Assembly: GCA_910586425.1 (NCBI GenBank)
Contig: CAJUHL010000031.1
Coordinates: 1 to 19,214 of the forward strand
Reading direction: 5' to 3'
Length of the DNA: 19,214 nt
DNA from: an uncultured Bacilli bacterium
GTDB lineage: Bacteria; Bacillota_I; Bacilli_A; RF39; UBA660
The position numbers were made by a program, and so were the translations under genes. Each line of letters begins with the position of its first letter. Positions within the stretch are counted from its first letter, which is position 1. A model generated the notes under the pieces. The model was not told the origin of the DNA. It did no database searches and saw only the letters and a list, made by a program, of their open reading frames with translations. Positions 7,421 to 14,418 of the stretch are shown here, in pieces.

Positions 7421-8203
7421 ATGAAAAAATCTAAATGGTTAGTTGCACTATTTGTATCAGTAGTTGCACTAACAGGTTGTGGGAAAACCGAAAATGTCAA
7501 AGAAGTATTTGCTACGGCAGAAAAGAAAATGGATGCTTTATCTAATTTTACCATGAAAATGGAAATGAACATTGGAGTAAAATCATCTGGTGTTGAAATG
7601 ACAATTCCAACTACAATAGAAACCAAAATGGATGTGAAATCAAAAACTTCAAAGATGAATATGAGCGTTGAAATGATGGGAATGAAACTTTCTACAGAAG
7701 GTTATACACAAACTGTAGATGGAAAAGTTATTACTTACACAAAAGAAATGATGGGAGATACTTGGACAAAAGAAATTTCTGATGATGATGACAGTAATGA
7801 TGTTTTATCTATTGCAGAACATGCCAAAAAAATTGAAAAAAAGAAATCAGATGATAAAGCAGCAAACTGCTATCAATTGACCATTTCAAAAGAAGATATG
7901 ACTGCATTGTTAGGTACAATGGGAGCAGATAGTGTCGAAGAATATCAAATTGAAAAAGATGTAGTTATTGATGCATACATAGATAAAGAATCTAATTATA
8001 TTACAAAAATAGTTATGGATTTAAAAGATGTAATGACAGTAGAAGAAGATGTGGAACTTACATCTGCTACAATTACTATAACAATCTATGATTTTGATAA
8101 AGTAGGAACCATTACAATCCCAGAAGAAGTAATTCAAAATGCCCAAGAAGAAGCGGAAGGCAATGATTGGAATTTTGATGACGAAGACGATTTAGAAATG
8201 TAA
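7421..8203 (+). CDS. LolA-like lipoprotein, DUF6612-type (260 aa)
   Basis: The N-terminus is a lipoprotein signal peptide ending in the lipobox LTGC, with Cys20 as the lipidated residue, so the protein is exported and anchored to the outer face of the membrane. The mature part begins with an amphipathic KKMDALSNFTMKMEMN segment and continues with alternating beta-strand patterns rich in Met, Thr and Lys. This is the layout of the LolA/LppX-fold lipoproteins annotated as DUF6612 in Bacillota, which may bind lipids or other hydrophobic ligands. The C-terminus is strongly acidic. Start ATG 7421 has a good AAGGGAG site seven bases upstream. The gene is a single unit with its own promoter and terminator. 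The ligand is unknown. Confidence 0.75.
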   Translation: MKKSKWLVALFVSVVALTGCGKTENVKEVFATAEKKMDALSNFTMKMEMNIGVKSSGVEMTIPTTIETKMDVKSKTSKMNMSVEMMGMKLSTEGYTQTVDGKVITYTKEMMGDTWTKEISDDDDSNDVLSIAEHAKKIEKKKSDDKAANCYQLTISKEDMTALLGTMGADSVEEYQIEKDVVIDAYIDKESNYITKIVMDLKDVMTVEEDVELTSATITITIYDFDKVGTITIPEEVIQNAQEEAEGNDWNFDDEDDLEM

Positions 8204-8206
8204 TAT

Positions 8207-8235
8207 GAAAAAAATAGTGTAACAACTATTTTTTC
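8207..8235 (+). terminator. Intrinsic terminator of the lipoprotein gene
   Basis: An A-rich arm ending in ATAGT (to 8218) pairs with ACTATTTTTT (8225-8234) around a six-base loop. It faces the cotE terminator a few bases further on. Confidence 0.75.
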
Positions 8236-8242
8236 ATTGCAT

Positions 8243-8270
8243 CAAAAAATCATCCAAAATAAGGATGATT
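8243..8270 (-). terminator. Intrinsic terminator of cotE
   Basis: Read on the minus strand, AATCATCC (8270-8263) pairs with GGATGATT (8255-8248) around a seven-base loop. The stem is followed by a T run formed by the A tract at 8244-8249. Confidence 0.7.
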
Positions 8271-8287
8271 CAAAAGCAGATGAAATT

Positions 8288-8848
8288 TTAATTTATTTCA
8301 TTTGATTCAGTAGTATCATTCATGTAATTTGGATTAACAGATTCCTCAATTTCATTCAATACATCGTCATTAACATCATCTTCAATTTCGTCCCATGGTT
8401 CTTCATCTTCTTCAATCGCAATTTTCATTTTTGTTTCTCCAACAATTTCCACACCTAGTTCTTTTTCAATATCGAAGTTGATATTACCATTTTCATCAAT
8501 ATTTACTTTTACACAATTGGGTTGTTTTAGTGTACGAACAATAATATCTGTATCACCTGTTAAATCGGCATTTTCTTTTACTTTTACATTGAATAAATCA
8601 TTGTAGTCTACTTTTTTACTTACAACTGTAGTTTTGCTATCACTATCATATGAATACCAAATATTGACATCATATGATCCATCAACTCCGATTTTATCTC
8701 CCGATTTATATCCTTTGAATTTATGATTGATTACCCAACATCCCAAAACAGTAGTTGGTTCATTTTCTGTTGTTATTGTGTAGTTATTTTTAAAATATTT
8801 TTTCCCTTTACCAATGACTGCTTTTGTAACAATTTCCTTGTAAGCCAC
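8288..8848 (-). CDS. cotE: Outer spore coat morphogenetic protein CotE (186 aa)
   Basis: CotE assembles the outer coat around the forespore from the mother-cell cytoplasm. The N-terminal half carries the family landmarks in order: YKEIVTKAVIGKGKKYF, TTVLGCWVINHKFKG, then VDGSYDVNIWYSYD. Later come LKQPNCVKVNIDENGN and a VGETKMKI strand. The C-terminal 45 residues are highly acidic, as in Bacillus CotE (181 aa). GTG 8848 is chosen as start: it gives the family's usual N-terminus and is preceded on the minus strand by GAGGGGTGAT. The upstream ORF extension would be outside the conserved region. The gene is divergent from rpsP and ends in its own terminator. Confidence 0.93.
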   Translation of the reverse strand: MAYKEIVTKAVIGKGKKYFKNNYTITTENEPTTVLGCWVINHKFKGYKSGDKIGVDGSYDVNIWYSYDSDSKTTVVSKKVDYNDLFNVKVKENADLTGDTDIIVRTLKQPNCVKVNIDENGNINFDIEKELGVEIVGETKMKIAIEEDEEPWDEIEDDVNDDVLNEIEESVNPNYMNDTTESNEIN

Positions 8849-8865
8849 GATATCACCCCTCACTT

Positions 8866-8892
8866 TAATGTATGCGAGACTCAATCAAAAGT
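8866..8892 (-). promoter_or_regulatory. Candidate mother-cell (sigma-K or sigma-E) promoter of cotE
   Basis: On the minus strand, CATACATTA (8874-8866) fits the sigma-K -10 pattern CATANNNTA and also the sigma-E -10 pattern CATACANT. An AC dinucleotide (8892-8891) lies exactly 16 bases upstream, the sigma-K -35 element and spacing. The start would be near 8860, leaving a leader of about a dozen bases before the GTG. Bacillus subtilis cotE is known to be read from both a sigma-E and a sigma-K promoter. The -35 match for sigma-E is poor. Confidence 0.55.
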
Positions 8893-8953
8893 GTACAAAA
8901 AACCTGCATAAAAAAAGAAATTAAGAATAAAATGAAGTGTTAATATAAAAAGG

Positions 8954-8982
8954 TTGACACCAATTAACAAATATGATATACT
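8954..8982 (+). promoter_or_regulatory. Sigma-A promoter of rpsP-khpA
   Basis: TTGACA (8954-8959), a 17-bp spacer and TATACT (8977-8982) lie just ahead of an optimal AAGGAGGTG ribosome binding site (8996-9004). Confidence 0.85.
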
Positions 8983-9008
8983 TCATAGCAGAAACAAGGA
9001 GGTGCTTT

Positions 9009-9290
9009 ATGGCAGTTAAATTAAGATTGAAAAGAATGGGTGCTAAAAAAAGACCATTTTATCGTATTGTTGCAGCTGATTCAAGAAGTCCAAGAGATGG
9101 AAGATTCATTGAAGTAGTAGGAACTTATAATCCAATTATGGAACCAGCAGAAATCAAAATCAATGAAGAAATTGCTTTAAAATGGTTGAACACAGGAGCG
9201 ATTCCAACAGACACTGTAAGAGATTTATTTAGAAAACAGGGAATTATGGAAAAGCTTCATCAATCAAAAATGAACAAAGAAGGTAAATAA
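9009..9290 (+). CDS. rpsP: 30S ribosomal protein S16
   Basis: This is a small-subunit ribosomal protein needed for 30S assembly. The N-terminus [19 protein letters not shown] and the following [19 protein letters not shown] block are diagnostic, as are the YNP turn and the [16 protein letters not shown] helix. The length of 93 aa is typical. ATG 9009 follows a near-perfect Shine-Dalgarno sequence; an upstream in-frame start at 8973 lies within the promoter. khpA follows after two bases. In most Bacillota rpsP sits with ffh upstream and rimM-trmD-rplS downstream; here the unit is cut down to rpsP-khpA. Confidence 0.98.
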   Translation: MAVKLRLKRMGAKKRPFYRIVAADSRSPRDGRFIEVVGTYNPIMEPAEIKINEEIALKWLNTGAIPTDTVRDLFRKQGIMEKLHQSKMNKEGK

Positions 9291-9292
9291 AT

Positions 9293-9538
9293 ATGGACTT
9301 GGTTGCGTTAACAGAATTTTTAGTAAAAAGTCTAGCATCTTGCCCTGATATGGTATCAGTGAAACAATTTGATGGAGAAGAAGATACCATTACAATCCAA
9401 GTATTGGTAGATGAAAAAGATATGGGTGTGGTCATTGGAAAAGCAGGGGCAACAGCCAATGCAATTCGCACACTGGTACAAGCATCTGCCTATGTGAATC
9501 AACTAGGTCGCATTCGCATTAATATTGATTCATTTTGA
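9293..9538 (+). CDS. khpA: KH-domain RNA-binding protein KhpA
   Basis: This is a single KH domain of 81 residues. The GxxG loop is present as VIGKAGATA, followed by the helix that ends in the conserved GRIRINI strand. KhpA binds RNA, usually as a heterodimer with KhpB (Jag/EloR), and affects cell elongation and RNA stability in streptococci. Its place immediately after rpsP is the classic arrangement. A Shine-Dalgarno sequence AAGAAGG (9277-9283) lies inside the end of rpsP. The stop codon overlaps the left arm of a terminator. Confidence 0.95.
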   Translation: MDLVALTEFLVKSLASCPDMVSVKQFDGEEDTITIQVLVDEKDMGVVIGKAGATANAIRTLVQASAYVNQLGRIRINIDSF

Positions 9539-9562
9539 GAAGTATTAAGTGCTTCTTTTTTT
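9538..9562 (+). terminator. Intrinsic terminator of rpsP-khpA
   Basis: AGAAGTA (9538-9544) pairs with TGCTTCT (9550-9556) with one wobble pair and a five-base loop, followed by T to 9562. Confidence 0.85.
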
Positions 9563-9589
9563 ATCGATTTTAATAGAAGGAGGAACGAT

Positions 9590-9904
9590 ATGCAAATAGA
9601 TAATATAATTTCCCAGTTACGAATTTTTAGGCAGGAACTAATAACCCACGAATCTGAAAATATTCCAGTGATTCCTCATGTGCTTCCGCAAGACCATTGT
9701 CCAAATACATCTTATACAATAATTGGATATTATCGAAGACATAATGGAGAATTTGTAGAATGTCATGTTGAAAAAAAGAATGATGCAGACTTTTGTATGT
9801 TAGAATGTAATACTTGCCATCAGAATATTTATCTGTTCAATACAGGTGAACAAAACTGGGATGATTTTTTTGAAATGAAAGAAAAGATGAAAGTAATAAA
9901 ATAA
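9590..9904 (+). CDS. Small Cys/His-rich protein of unknown function (104 aa)
   Basis: I do not recognise this protein. It has no signal peptide or membrane segment. Possible metal ligands are spread in pairs: His36-Cys37, Cys58-His59, Cys69, and a CxxC made by Cys73 and Cys76. This suggests a small zinc-binding domain, but the spacing does not match a family I can name. A GGAGGAACGAT ribosome binding site precedes the ATG closely. The gene sits between the rpsP-khpA terminator and the cell-wall operon; no promoter of its own is obvious. Confidence 0.7.
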   Translation: MQIDNIISQLRIFRQELITHESENIPVIPHVLPQDHCPNTSYTIIGYYRRHNGEFVECHVEKKNDADFCMLECNTCHQNIYLFNTGEQNWDDFFEMKEKMKVIK

Positions 9905-9909
9905 TGTAT

Positions 9910-9937
9910 GGGGATTGAATATGATTTCCTTTTTTTA
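9910..9937 (+). terminator. Weak terminator-like hairpin
   Basis: GGGGATT (9910-9916) can pair with GATTTCC (9923-9929) using three wobble pairs, followed by eight T (9930-9937). The T run is good but the stem is weak. Confidence 0.5.
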
Positions 9938-9956
9938 TAATAAATTTTAAAAACAG

Positions 9957-9986
9957 TTTACTTTTTAATATAGAATCATGTATAAT
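9957..9986 (+). promoter_or_regulatory. Promoter of the hydrolase/MurF-like/Ddl operon
   Basis: TTTACT (9957-9962), an 18-bp spacer and a consensus TATAAT (9981-9986) lie ahead of the AAGGTG ribosome binding site (9992-9997). Confidence 0.65.
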
Positions 9987-10003
9987 GAATTAAGGTGAAG
10001 CAT

Positions 10004-10732
10004 ATGGAAATCAATGTACATGATGTGGATATTCATTATGTAAGATACGGAACAAAACAAAACTCCATTGTATTTTTACATGGATGGGGACAAAATATAG
10101 AAATGATGCAACCAATTGCAGATCCTCTGCAAGAAACACATGATATCGTGATACTTGATTTGCCAGGATATGGGAAAAGTAGTGAACCACCATTTGATTG
10201 GATGGTACAAGATTATGTAGAATGTATTCATGAATTATTGTGCAAACTAAAAATAGAAAAACCAATCCTAGTTGGACATTCTTTTGGAGGGAAGATCAGT
10301 TTATTGTACGCAAGTAAATATCCTGTTTCTAAAATGGTATTATTTGGTTCTCCATTTAAAAAAGAAATTAAGACATTATCTTTGAAAACCAAAACTTTAA
10401 AAGCACTAAAGAAAGTGCCTGGATTAAACAAATTGGAACAATTTGCCAAAAAACATATTGGGTCCATTGATTATCGAAATGCAAGTCCTAGAATGCGAGA
10501 AATTTTAGTCAACACAGTCAATTTAGATATTACAGAACACATTTCCAAAATAAAATGTCCCACATTAATTGTATGGGGCGAGATGGATGAAGCAGTTCCA
10601 GTGGAACAAGCCTATGAGTTAGAACAATTGCTTTCTGATTCAGGGGTTGTTATCTATGAAAATGCAACACATTATGCTTATTTAGAATATATTGGAAAAA
10701 CCAATTCTATTTTGCACCAATTTTTAGATTGA
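10004..10732 (+). CDS. Alpha/beta hydrolase (242 aa)
   Basis: This is an alpha/beta-fold hydrolase with an intact catalytic triad: Ser93 in the nucleophile elbow GHSFGG, Asp195 in WGEMDEAVP and His223 in NATHYAYLE. The HGWG segment (26-29) forms the oxyanion-hole loop. There is no signal peptide, so it acts in the cytoplasm. The substrate cannot be told from sequence. It is first in an operon with a MurF-like ligase (11 bases between stop and start) and Ddl, which suggests a link to peptidoglycan precursors or simple cotranscription. ATG 10004 is preferred to GTG 9995, which lies inside the AAGGTG ribosome binding site. Confidence 0.88.
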   Translation: MEINVHDVDIHYVRYGTKQNSIVFLHGWGQNIEMMQPIADPLQETHDIVILDLPGYGKSSEPPFDWMVQDYVECIHELLCKLKIEKPILVGHSFGGKISLLYASKYPVSKMVLFGSPFKKEIKTLSLKTKTLKALKKVPGLNKLEQFAKKHIGSIDYRNASPRMREILVNTVNLDITEHISKIKCPTLIVWGEMDEAVPVEQAYELEQLLSDSGVVIYENATHYAYLEYIGKTNSILHQFLD

Positions 10733-10743
10733 GAGGTATAAAT

Positions 10744-12333
10744 ATGTTAGTAAAATTTATCATTTCATTGATTCCCTTTTTTGTTTATTTATTTATAAAA
10801 TCTAAAAAATCAGTCCATATGTTACAACAAAATTGGTATAATGAAGGAAATCGTTATATCAAATGGCTTTGGAAAAATAAGAAATCTATTTTCGTAAATT
10901 TAGAATTTCTATTTTTACTTTTTGGATTTACTTTTTTTCTAACAGATATTTGGACAATGATTCTGTTTGTTACATTTTATACAGCATTGTCACTTGTCCT
11001 TTTACATCAAGAAGGAAAAGAACAAAATAAGCTGCCATTAAAGTTTACCAGTCGAGTGAAACGTTTATTTGTAACCATATATTTAGTATATACACTTCCT
11101 ATCATTGGAATGATTGTATTCTATCAAACAAAATATATTCCACTTTATTATTGCATCATTGGATTGTTAAGCTATATGAATTATTATATTCTTTATATAG
11201 TAAACGGAATAAATTATCCAATTGAAAAAGCCATTCGTATCAAATTTAAACGGAAAGCCATTCGAAAATTAAATAGTATAAATCCCAAAGTAATAGGAAT
11301 TACAGGAAGTTATGGAAAAACCAGTAGCAAAAATATTGCAAGTGACATTTTGAATATGAAATACAATGCCTTACCAACGCCAAAAAACTTCAATACACCT
11401 TTGGGCTTAATCATTACCATCAACAATCATTTGGACAAGTTTAATGATATTTTGATCGCGGAAATGGGTGCCTTTAAACAAGGAGAGATTCAAGAACTTT
11501 GTGATTTAGTGCATCCACAATATGGAATTTTAACAAAAATCGGAACTGCACATTTAGAAAGCTTTGGTTCCCAAAAAAATATTCAAAAAGGAAAATTTGA
11601 ATTAATAGAATCGTTACCACAAGATGGGATTGGGATACTGAATGCGGATGATCCATTGCAAGTGAGTTATACACTCAAAAATAATTGTAAAATTGTATGG
11701 ATTGGGATTGATAATGACAAAGCAGATGTTCGTGCAACTAATATTCAACTAAATGCTGATGGTACGACATTTGATGTGGAATGGAAAGGTATCAAGAAAA
11801 CGCACCATTTTACAAGCAAATTACTAGGACAAGCCAATGTATATAATTTATTGGCTGGAATTGCTTTAGGACATGAATTTGGAATGTCAATAGAACAATT
11901 ACAAGCTGGAGTCAAAAAAGTAAAACCAGTAGAACACCGTTTAGAACTCAAAAAAATGGGGAAGATAAATATAATAGATGATGCATATAATTCCAATCCA
12001 GTGGGTGCTAAAATGGCATTAGATACACTTGCATTAATGCCAGGTAAAAAAATAGTTGTAACGCCAGGCATGATTGAAATGGGTGCAGAACAAGATAAAC
12101 TCAATGCAACATTTGGGGAACAAATATCAGAAGTAGCTGATGTGGTGATTTTAGTGGGACAAAAACAAACAGAACCCATTTATCGTGCATTGATACAAAA
12201 GAAATATAATGAAAAAAATATTTATGTACTGAATGATGTGAAAGAGGCATTTCCTTTGATACAAACATTAAGTGAAAAAGAAACCTATGTTTTACTAGAA
12301 AATGATTTGCCAGATATATTTAACGAGAGGTAG
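10744..12333 (+). CDS. Membrane-fused MurF-like ligase (529 aa)
   Basis: Residues 1 to about 160 hold about five hydrophobic segments (about 3-18, 50-67, 69-88, 107-127 and 131-154), then a basic linker. From about 183 the Mur ligase central domain begins, with the ATP P-loop GSYGKTSS (188-195), an EMGAF strand, GTAHLESFGS and NADDP. The C-terminal domain contains DDAYNSNP (about 412-419), typical of MurF, which adds D-Ala-D-Ala to the UDP-MurNAc-tripeptide. The usual small N-terminal UDP-binding domain of MurF is missing; the membrane part stands in its place. The ligase domain would then be held at the inner membrane surface. The ddl gene follows directly. ATG 10744 has GAGAGG seven bases upstream, while TTG 10729 overlaps the previous stop. 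The substrate remains inferred. Confidence 0.85.
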   Translation: MLVKFIISLIPFFVYLFIKSKKSVHMLQQNWYNEGNRYIKWLWKNKKSIFVNLEFLFLLFGFTFFLTDIWTMILFVTFYTALSLVLLHQEGKEQNKLPLKFTSRVKRLFVTIYLVYTLPIIGMIVFYQTKYIPLYYCIIGLLSYMNYYILYIVNGINYPIEKAIRIKFKRKAIRKLNSINPKVIGITGSYGKTSSKNIASDILNMKYNALPTPKNFNTPLGLIITINNHLDKFNDILIAEMGAFKQGEIQELCDLVHPQYGILTKIGTAHLESFGSQKNIQKGKFELIESLPQDGIGILNADDPLQVSYTLKNNCKIVWIGIDNDKADVRATNIQLNADGTTFDVEWKGIKKTHHFTSKLLGQANVYNLLAGIALGHEFGMSIEQLQAGVKKVKPVEHRLELKKMGKINIIDDAYNSNPVGAKMALDTLALMPGKKIVVTPGMIEMGAEQDKLNATFGEQISEVADVVILVGQKQTEPIYRALIQKKYNEKNIYVLNDVKEAFPLIQTLSEKETYVLLENDLPDIFNER

Positions 12334-12341
12334 TGAATTTT

Positions 12342-13535
12342 ATGAAAATTAAAGTGGGTGTTATTTTTGGTGGAGAAAGTGTAGAGCATGAAGTAAGTAT
12401 CATTACAGCAGTGCAAGCGATGGAACACATGGATACAAACAAATATGAAATCATTCCCATTTATGTAGCAAAAGATCGTACTTGGTATACAGGTAAAATG
12501 TTAATGGAAATGGATGTATATCGTAACTTTGATACCCTAAAACGTTATGCAAAAAAGGTAATGTTAGTCAAAACAGAAACAGGCTTTTTCTTACAAACCA
12601 TCAAAGGAATGTTTCGCCATAATGTTGCAGAATTGGATATTGCCTTTCCAATCGTACATGGAAAAGGAGCCGAAGATGGTTCGCTTGCAGGTTTTTTAGA
12701 TTTTGTTGGAATCCCATATGTTGGCTGTGATGTCATTGGTGCTGCCCTAGGCCAAGATAAAGTAATACAGCGCCAATTAATGGAATTGAATCAAATACCT
12801 ATTCCGAAATATACATGGTTTTATGATAGCGAATATTTGATGGATAGTGCTAAAGTTGCAAAAGAAGTGAAAAAGCTAGGATATCCAGTGATTATAAAAC
12901 CTGCCAAACTTGGAAGTAGTATTGGGATCTCTATCGCATCTTCTGCAAAGGAGCTAGATCAATGTATTACAGAGGCTATTACTTATGATAATAAGATTAT
13001 TGTAGAACAAGTAGTACCTAATTTGTTAGAAGTGAACTGTAGCGTTTTTGGAAATCATGAGTATCAAGAAACTTCCTTCCTTGCAGAAATGTTAACCAAA
13101 AATCAATTTTTAACATTTGATGATAAATACCTTTCAGGTGGAAAAGGAAAGAGTAAAATAGGAATGAAGGGTACTGGAAAAATGTCAACAGGGGAAATGG
13201 TCATTCCTGCCCGTGTTTCCAAAAAAATAGAGCAAAAAGTAAGAGATTTATCCATTCAAACTTTCCGTACCTTAAATTTAAAAGGAACGGTTCGGATTGA
13301 CTTTTTAATCAATCGTGAAACAGAGGAAGTATTTGTCAATGAACCCAATACCATACCAGGAAGTTTATCATTTTATATGTGGCGTGGAATCAAAGATTAT
13401 CCAACTTTGCTAGATGATATGATTACATCTGCCATTAAAGACTATAAAAATGCAAATCAAAAATTATCTTCTTTTGATAGTAATATTTTAAGTACTTTTA
13501 ATGGTGCCAAAGGAATCAAAAATAAAATAGGGTAA
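12342..13535 (+). CDS. ddl: D-alanine--D-alanine ligase (397 aa)
   Basis: This ATP-grasp enzyme joins two D-alanines for the peptidoglycan stem peptide. Visible motifs are FGGESVEHEVSI at the N-terminus, HGKGAEDGSLAG, the ATP-grasp KPAKLGSSIGIS strand-loop, FDDKYLSGG in the omega loop and NEPNTIPGS near the end. The Lys-Tyr pair in DDKYLSGG is kept, as expected for D-Ala-D-Ala rather than D-Ala-D-lactate products. The motif NEPNTIPGS departs from the common NEINTxPG form, and the protein is some 30-40 residues longer than most Ddl enzymes. ATG 12342 is preferred, with AGAGG at 12326-12330; GTG 12333 is only two bases from that site. Confidence 0.93.
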   Translation: MKIKVGVIFGGESVEHEVSIITAVQAMEHMDTNKYEIIPIYVAKDRTWYTGKMLMEMDVYRNFDTLKRYAKKVMLVKTETGFFLQTIKGMFRHNVAELDIAFPIVHGKGAEDGSLAGFLDFVGIPYVGCDVIGAALGQDKVIQRQLMELNQIPIPKYTWFYDSEYLMDSAKVAKEVKKLGYPVIIKPAKLGSSIGISIASSAKELDQCITEAITYDNKIIVEQVVPNLLEVNCSVFGNHEYQETSFLAEMLTKNQFLTFDDKYLSGGKGKSKIGMKGTGKMSTGEMVIPARVSKKIEQKVRDLSIQTFRTLNLKGTVRIDFLINRETEEVFVNEPNTIPGSLSFYMWRGIKDYPTLLDDMITSAIKDYKNANQKLSSFDSNILSTFNGAKGIKNKIG

Positions 13536-13545
13536 AACCTATTTT
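13524..13545 (+). terminator. Terminator-like hairpin at the end of ddl
   Basis: AAAATAGG (13524-13531) pairs perfectly with CCTATTTT (13538-13545), and the ddl stop codon is in the loop. A T-rich stretch follows, which also contains the -35 box of the next promoter. Confidence 0.65.
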
Positions 13546-13547
13546 TA

Positions 13548-13576
13548 TTTACAATATTTTTATTTTATATTATAAT
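13548..13576 (+). promoter_or_regulatory. Promoter of the kinase-like gene, almost no leader
   Basis: TTTACA (13548-13553), a 17-bp spacer and a consensus TATAAT (13571-13576) put the start near 13583. That is only about ten bases before the chosen ATG. Confidence 0.7.
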
Positions 13577-13593
13577 ATCTATTTGTGATGTGT

Positions 13594-14418
13594 ATGAAAT
13601 CTTTTCCAAATATAAAATTAACAACCCGCCAGTTTTTGTCTTTATGTGAACAATCTTATTTTAATTATGGTTCTGAAGCTGTCCTTTATGAAAACCCTTC
13701 TCTTTTTGGAGATAATACCCTTGCAAAAATATGGAGTTCTATTTACTGTACTAAAGATGTGATTGAAAATAAATTTGAAAAATTGAAAAGAATGTATCAA
13801 CTAGATAAATTAAAAGAAATGAACGATATTAAAATTTTGTCATCTATTTCCTGCGGGAAGGAGATAGTGGGATATACCATCAGTAAGAGTATTTATAGAA
13901 AAATAGGTATGGAGCTAATCACACGTACACAACTTTTGTATTATTTATTAAAGGCACGTCAAAAATTGCGGCAACTGGAACAAATGGAAATACGATATGG
14001 AGATATTTCCATTTCTAACATTTTGATCAATCAAAATGATGTTTGTTTTTGTGATTTGGATAATGTAGCTTATCAAGAGTTAAAGATGGACTTAATGTCA
14101 AAAGAATTAGAAGAATTCATGTATCATTATGGTTACAATAGACAGTTGGATGAAAAAGCAGTTTCTTATATATATAATGTATTTACCTTAAAACTGTTAT
14201 GCTCTTTAAAGGAGAATCGATTGGTAGAAGAATATTTAGAAACAGAACAAATTCCTAGAGAATTCTTACTTGGACCATATAAAAAAATTCGAGAACAAAT
14301 GCGCGTGATAACACCACAATATGAAGGACACTATTTAGTGGATTATATTAAGGATAAATATAAGCAAAAAGTTAATTCTTATGTATTTGAATCGAACTCG
14401 AACTTGGGCCTCTTATGA
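13594..14418 (+). CDS. Protein-kinase-fold protein, possibly degenerate (274 aa)
   Basis: The middle of the protein has the core of a kinase-fold active site: YGDISISNILI (135-145), where Asp137 and Asn142 match the catalytic Asp and the metal-binding Asn, then CDLDN (153-157), where Asp154 or Asp156 would replace the DFG Asp. Lys45 in LAKIW after the GSEAVLY strand (26-32) is the likely ATP lysine. The classic HRD histidine and glycine-rich loop are not evident, so it may be a small-molecule kinase or a pseudokinase. There is no membrane helix. ATG 13594 is chosen because GTGAT (13585-13589) could pair with 16S rRNA; GTG 13585 and ATG 13588 are alternatives. Its 3' end overlaps the converging oxidoreductase gene. 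Confidence 0.65.
   Translation: MKSFPNIKLTTRQFLSLCEQSYFNYGSEAVLYENPSLFGDNTLAKIWSSIYCTKDVIENKFEKLKRMYQLDKLKEMNDIKILSSISCGKEIVGYTISKSIYRKIGMELITRTQLLYYLLKARQKLRQLEQMEIRYGDISISNILINQNDVCFCDLDNVAYQELKMDLMSKELEEFMYHYGYNRQLDEKAVSYIYNVFTLKLLCSLKENRLVEEYLETEQIPREFLLGPYKKIREQMRVITPQYEGHYLVDYIKDKYKQKVNSYVFESNSNLGLL

Noticed and set aside
11745..12179. Minus-strand open frame of 144 codons opposite the MurF-like gene
   Set aside because: It is the antisense of a clearly conserved coding region and has no start signals.
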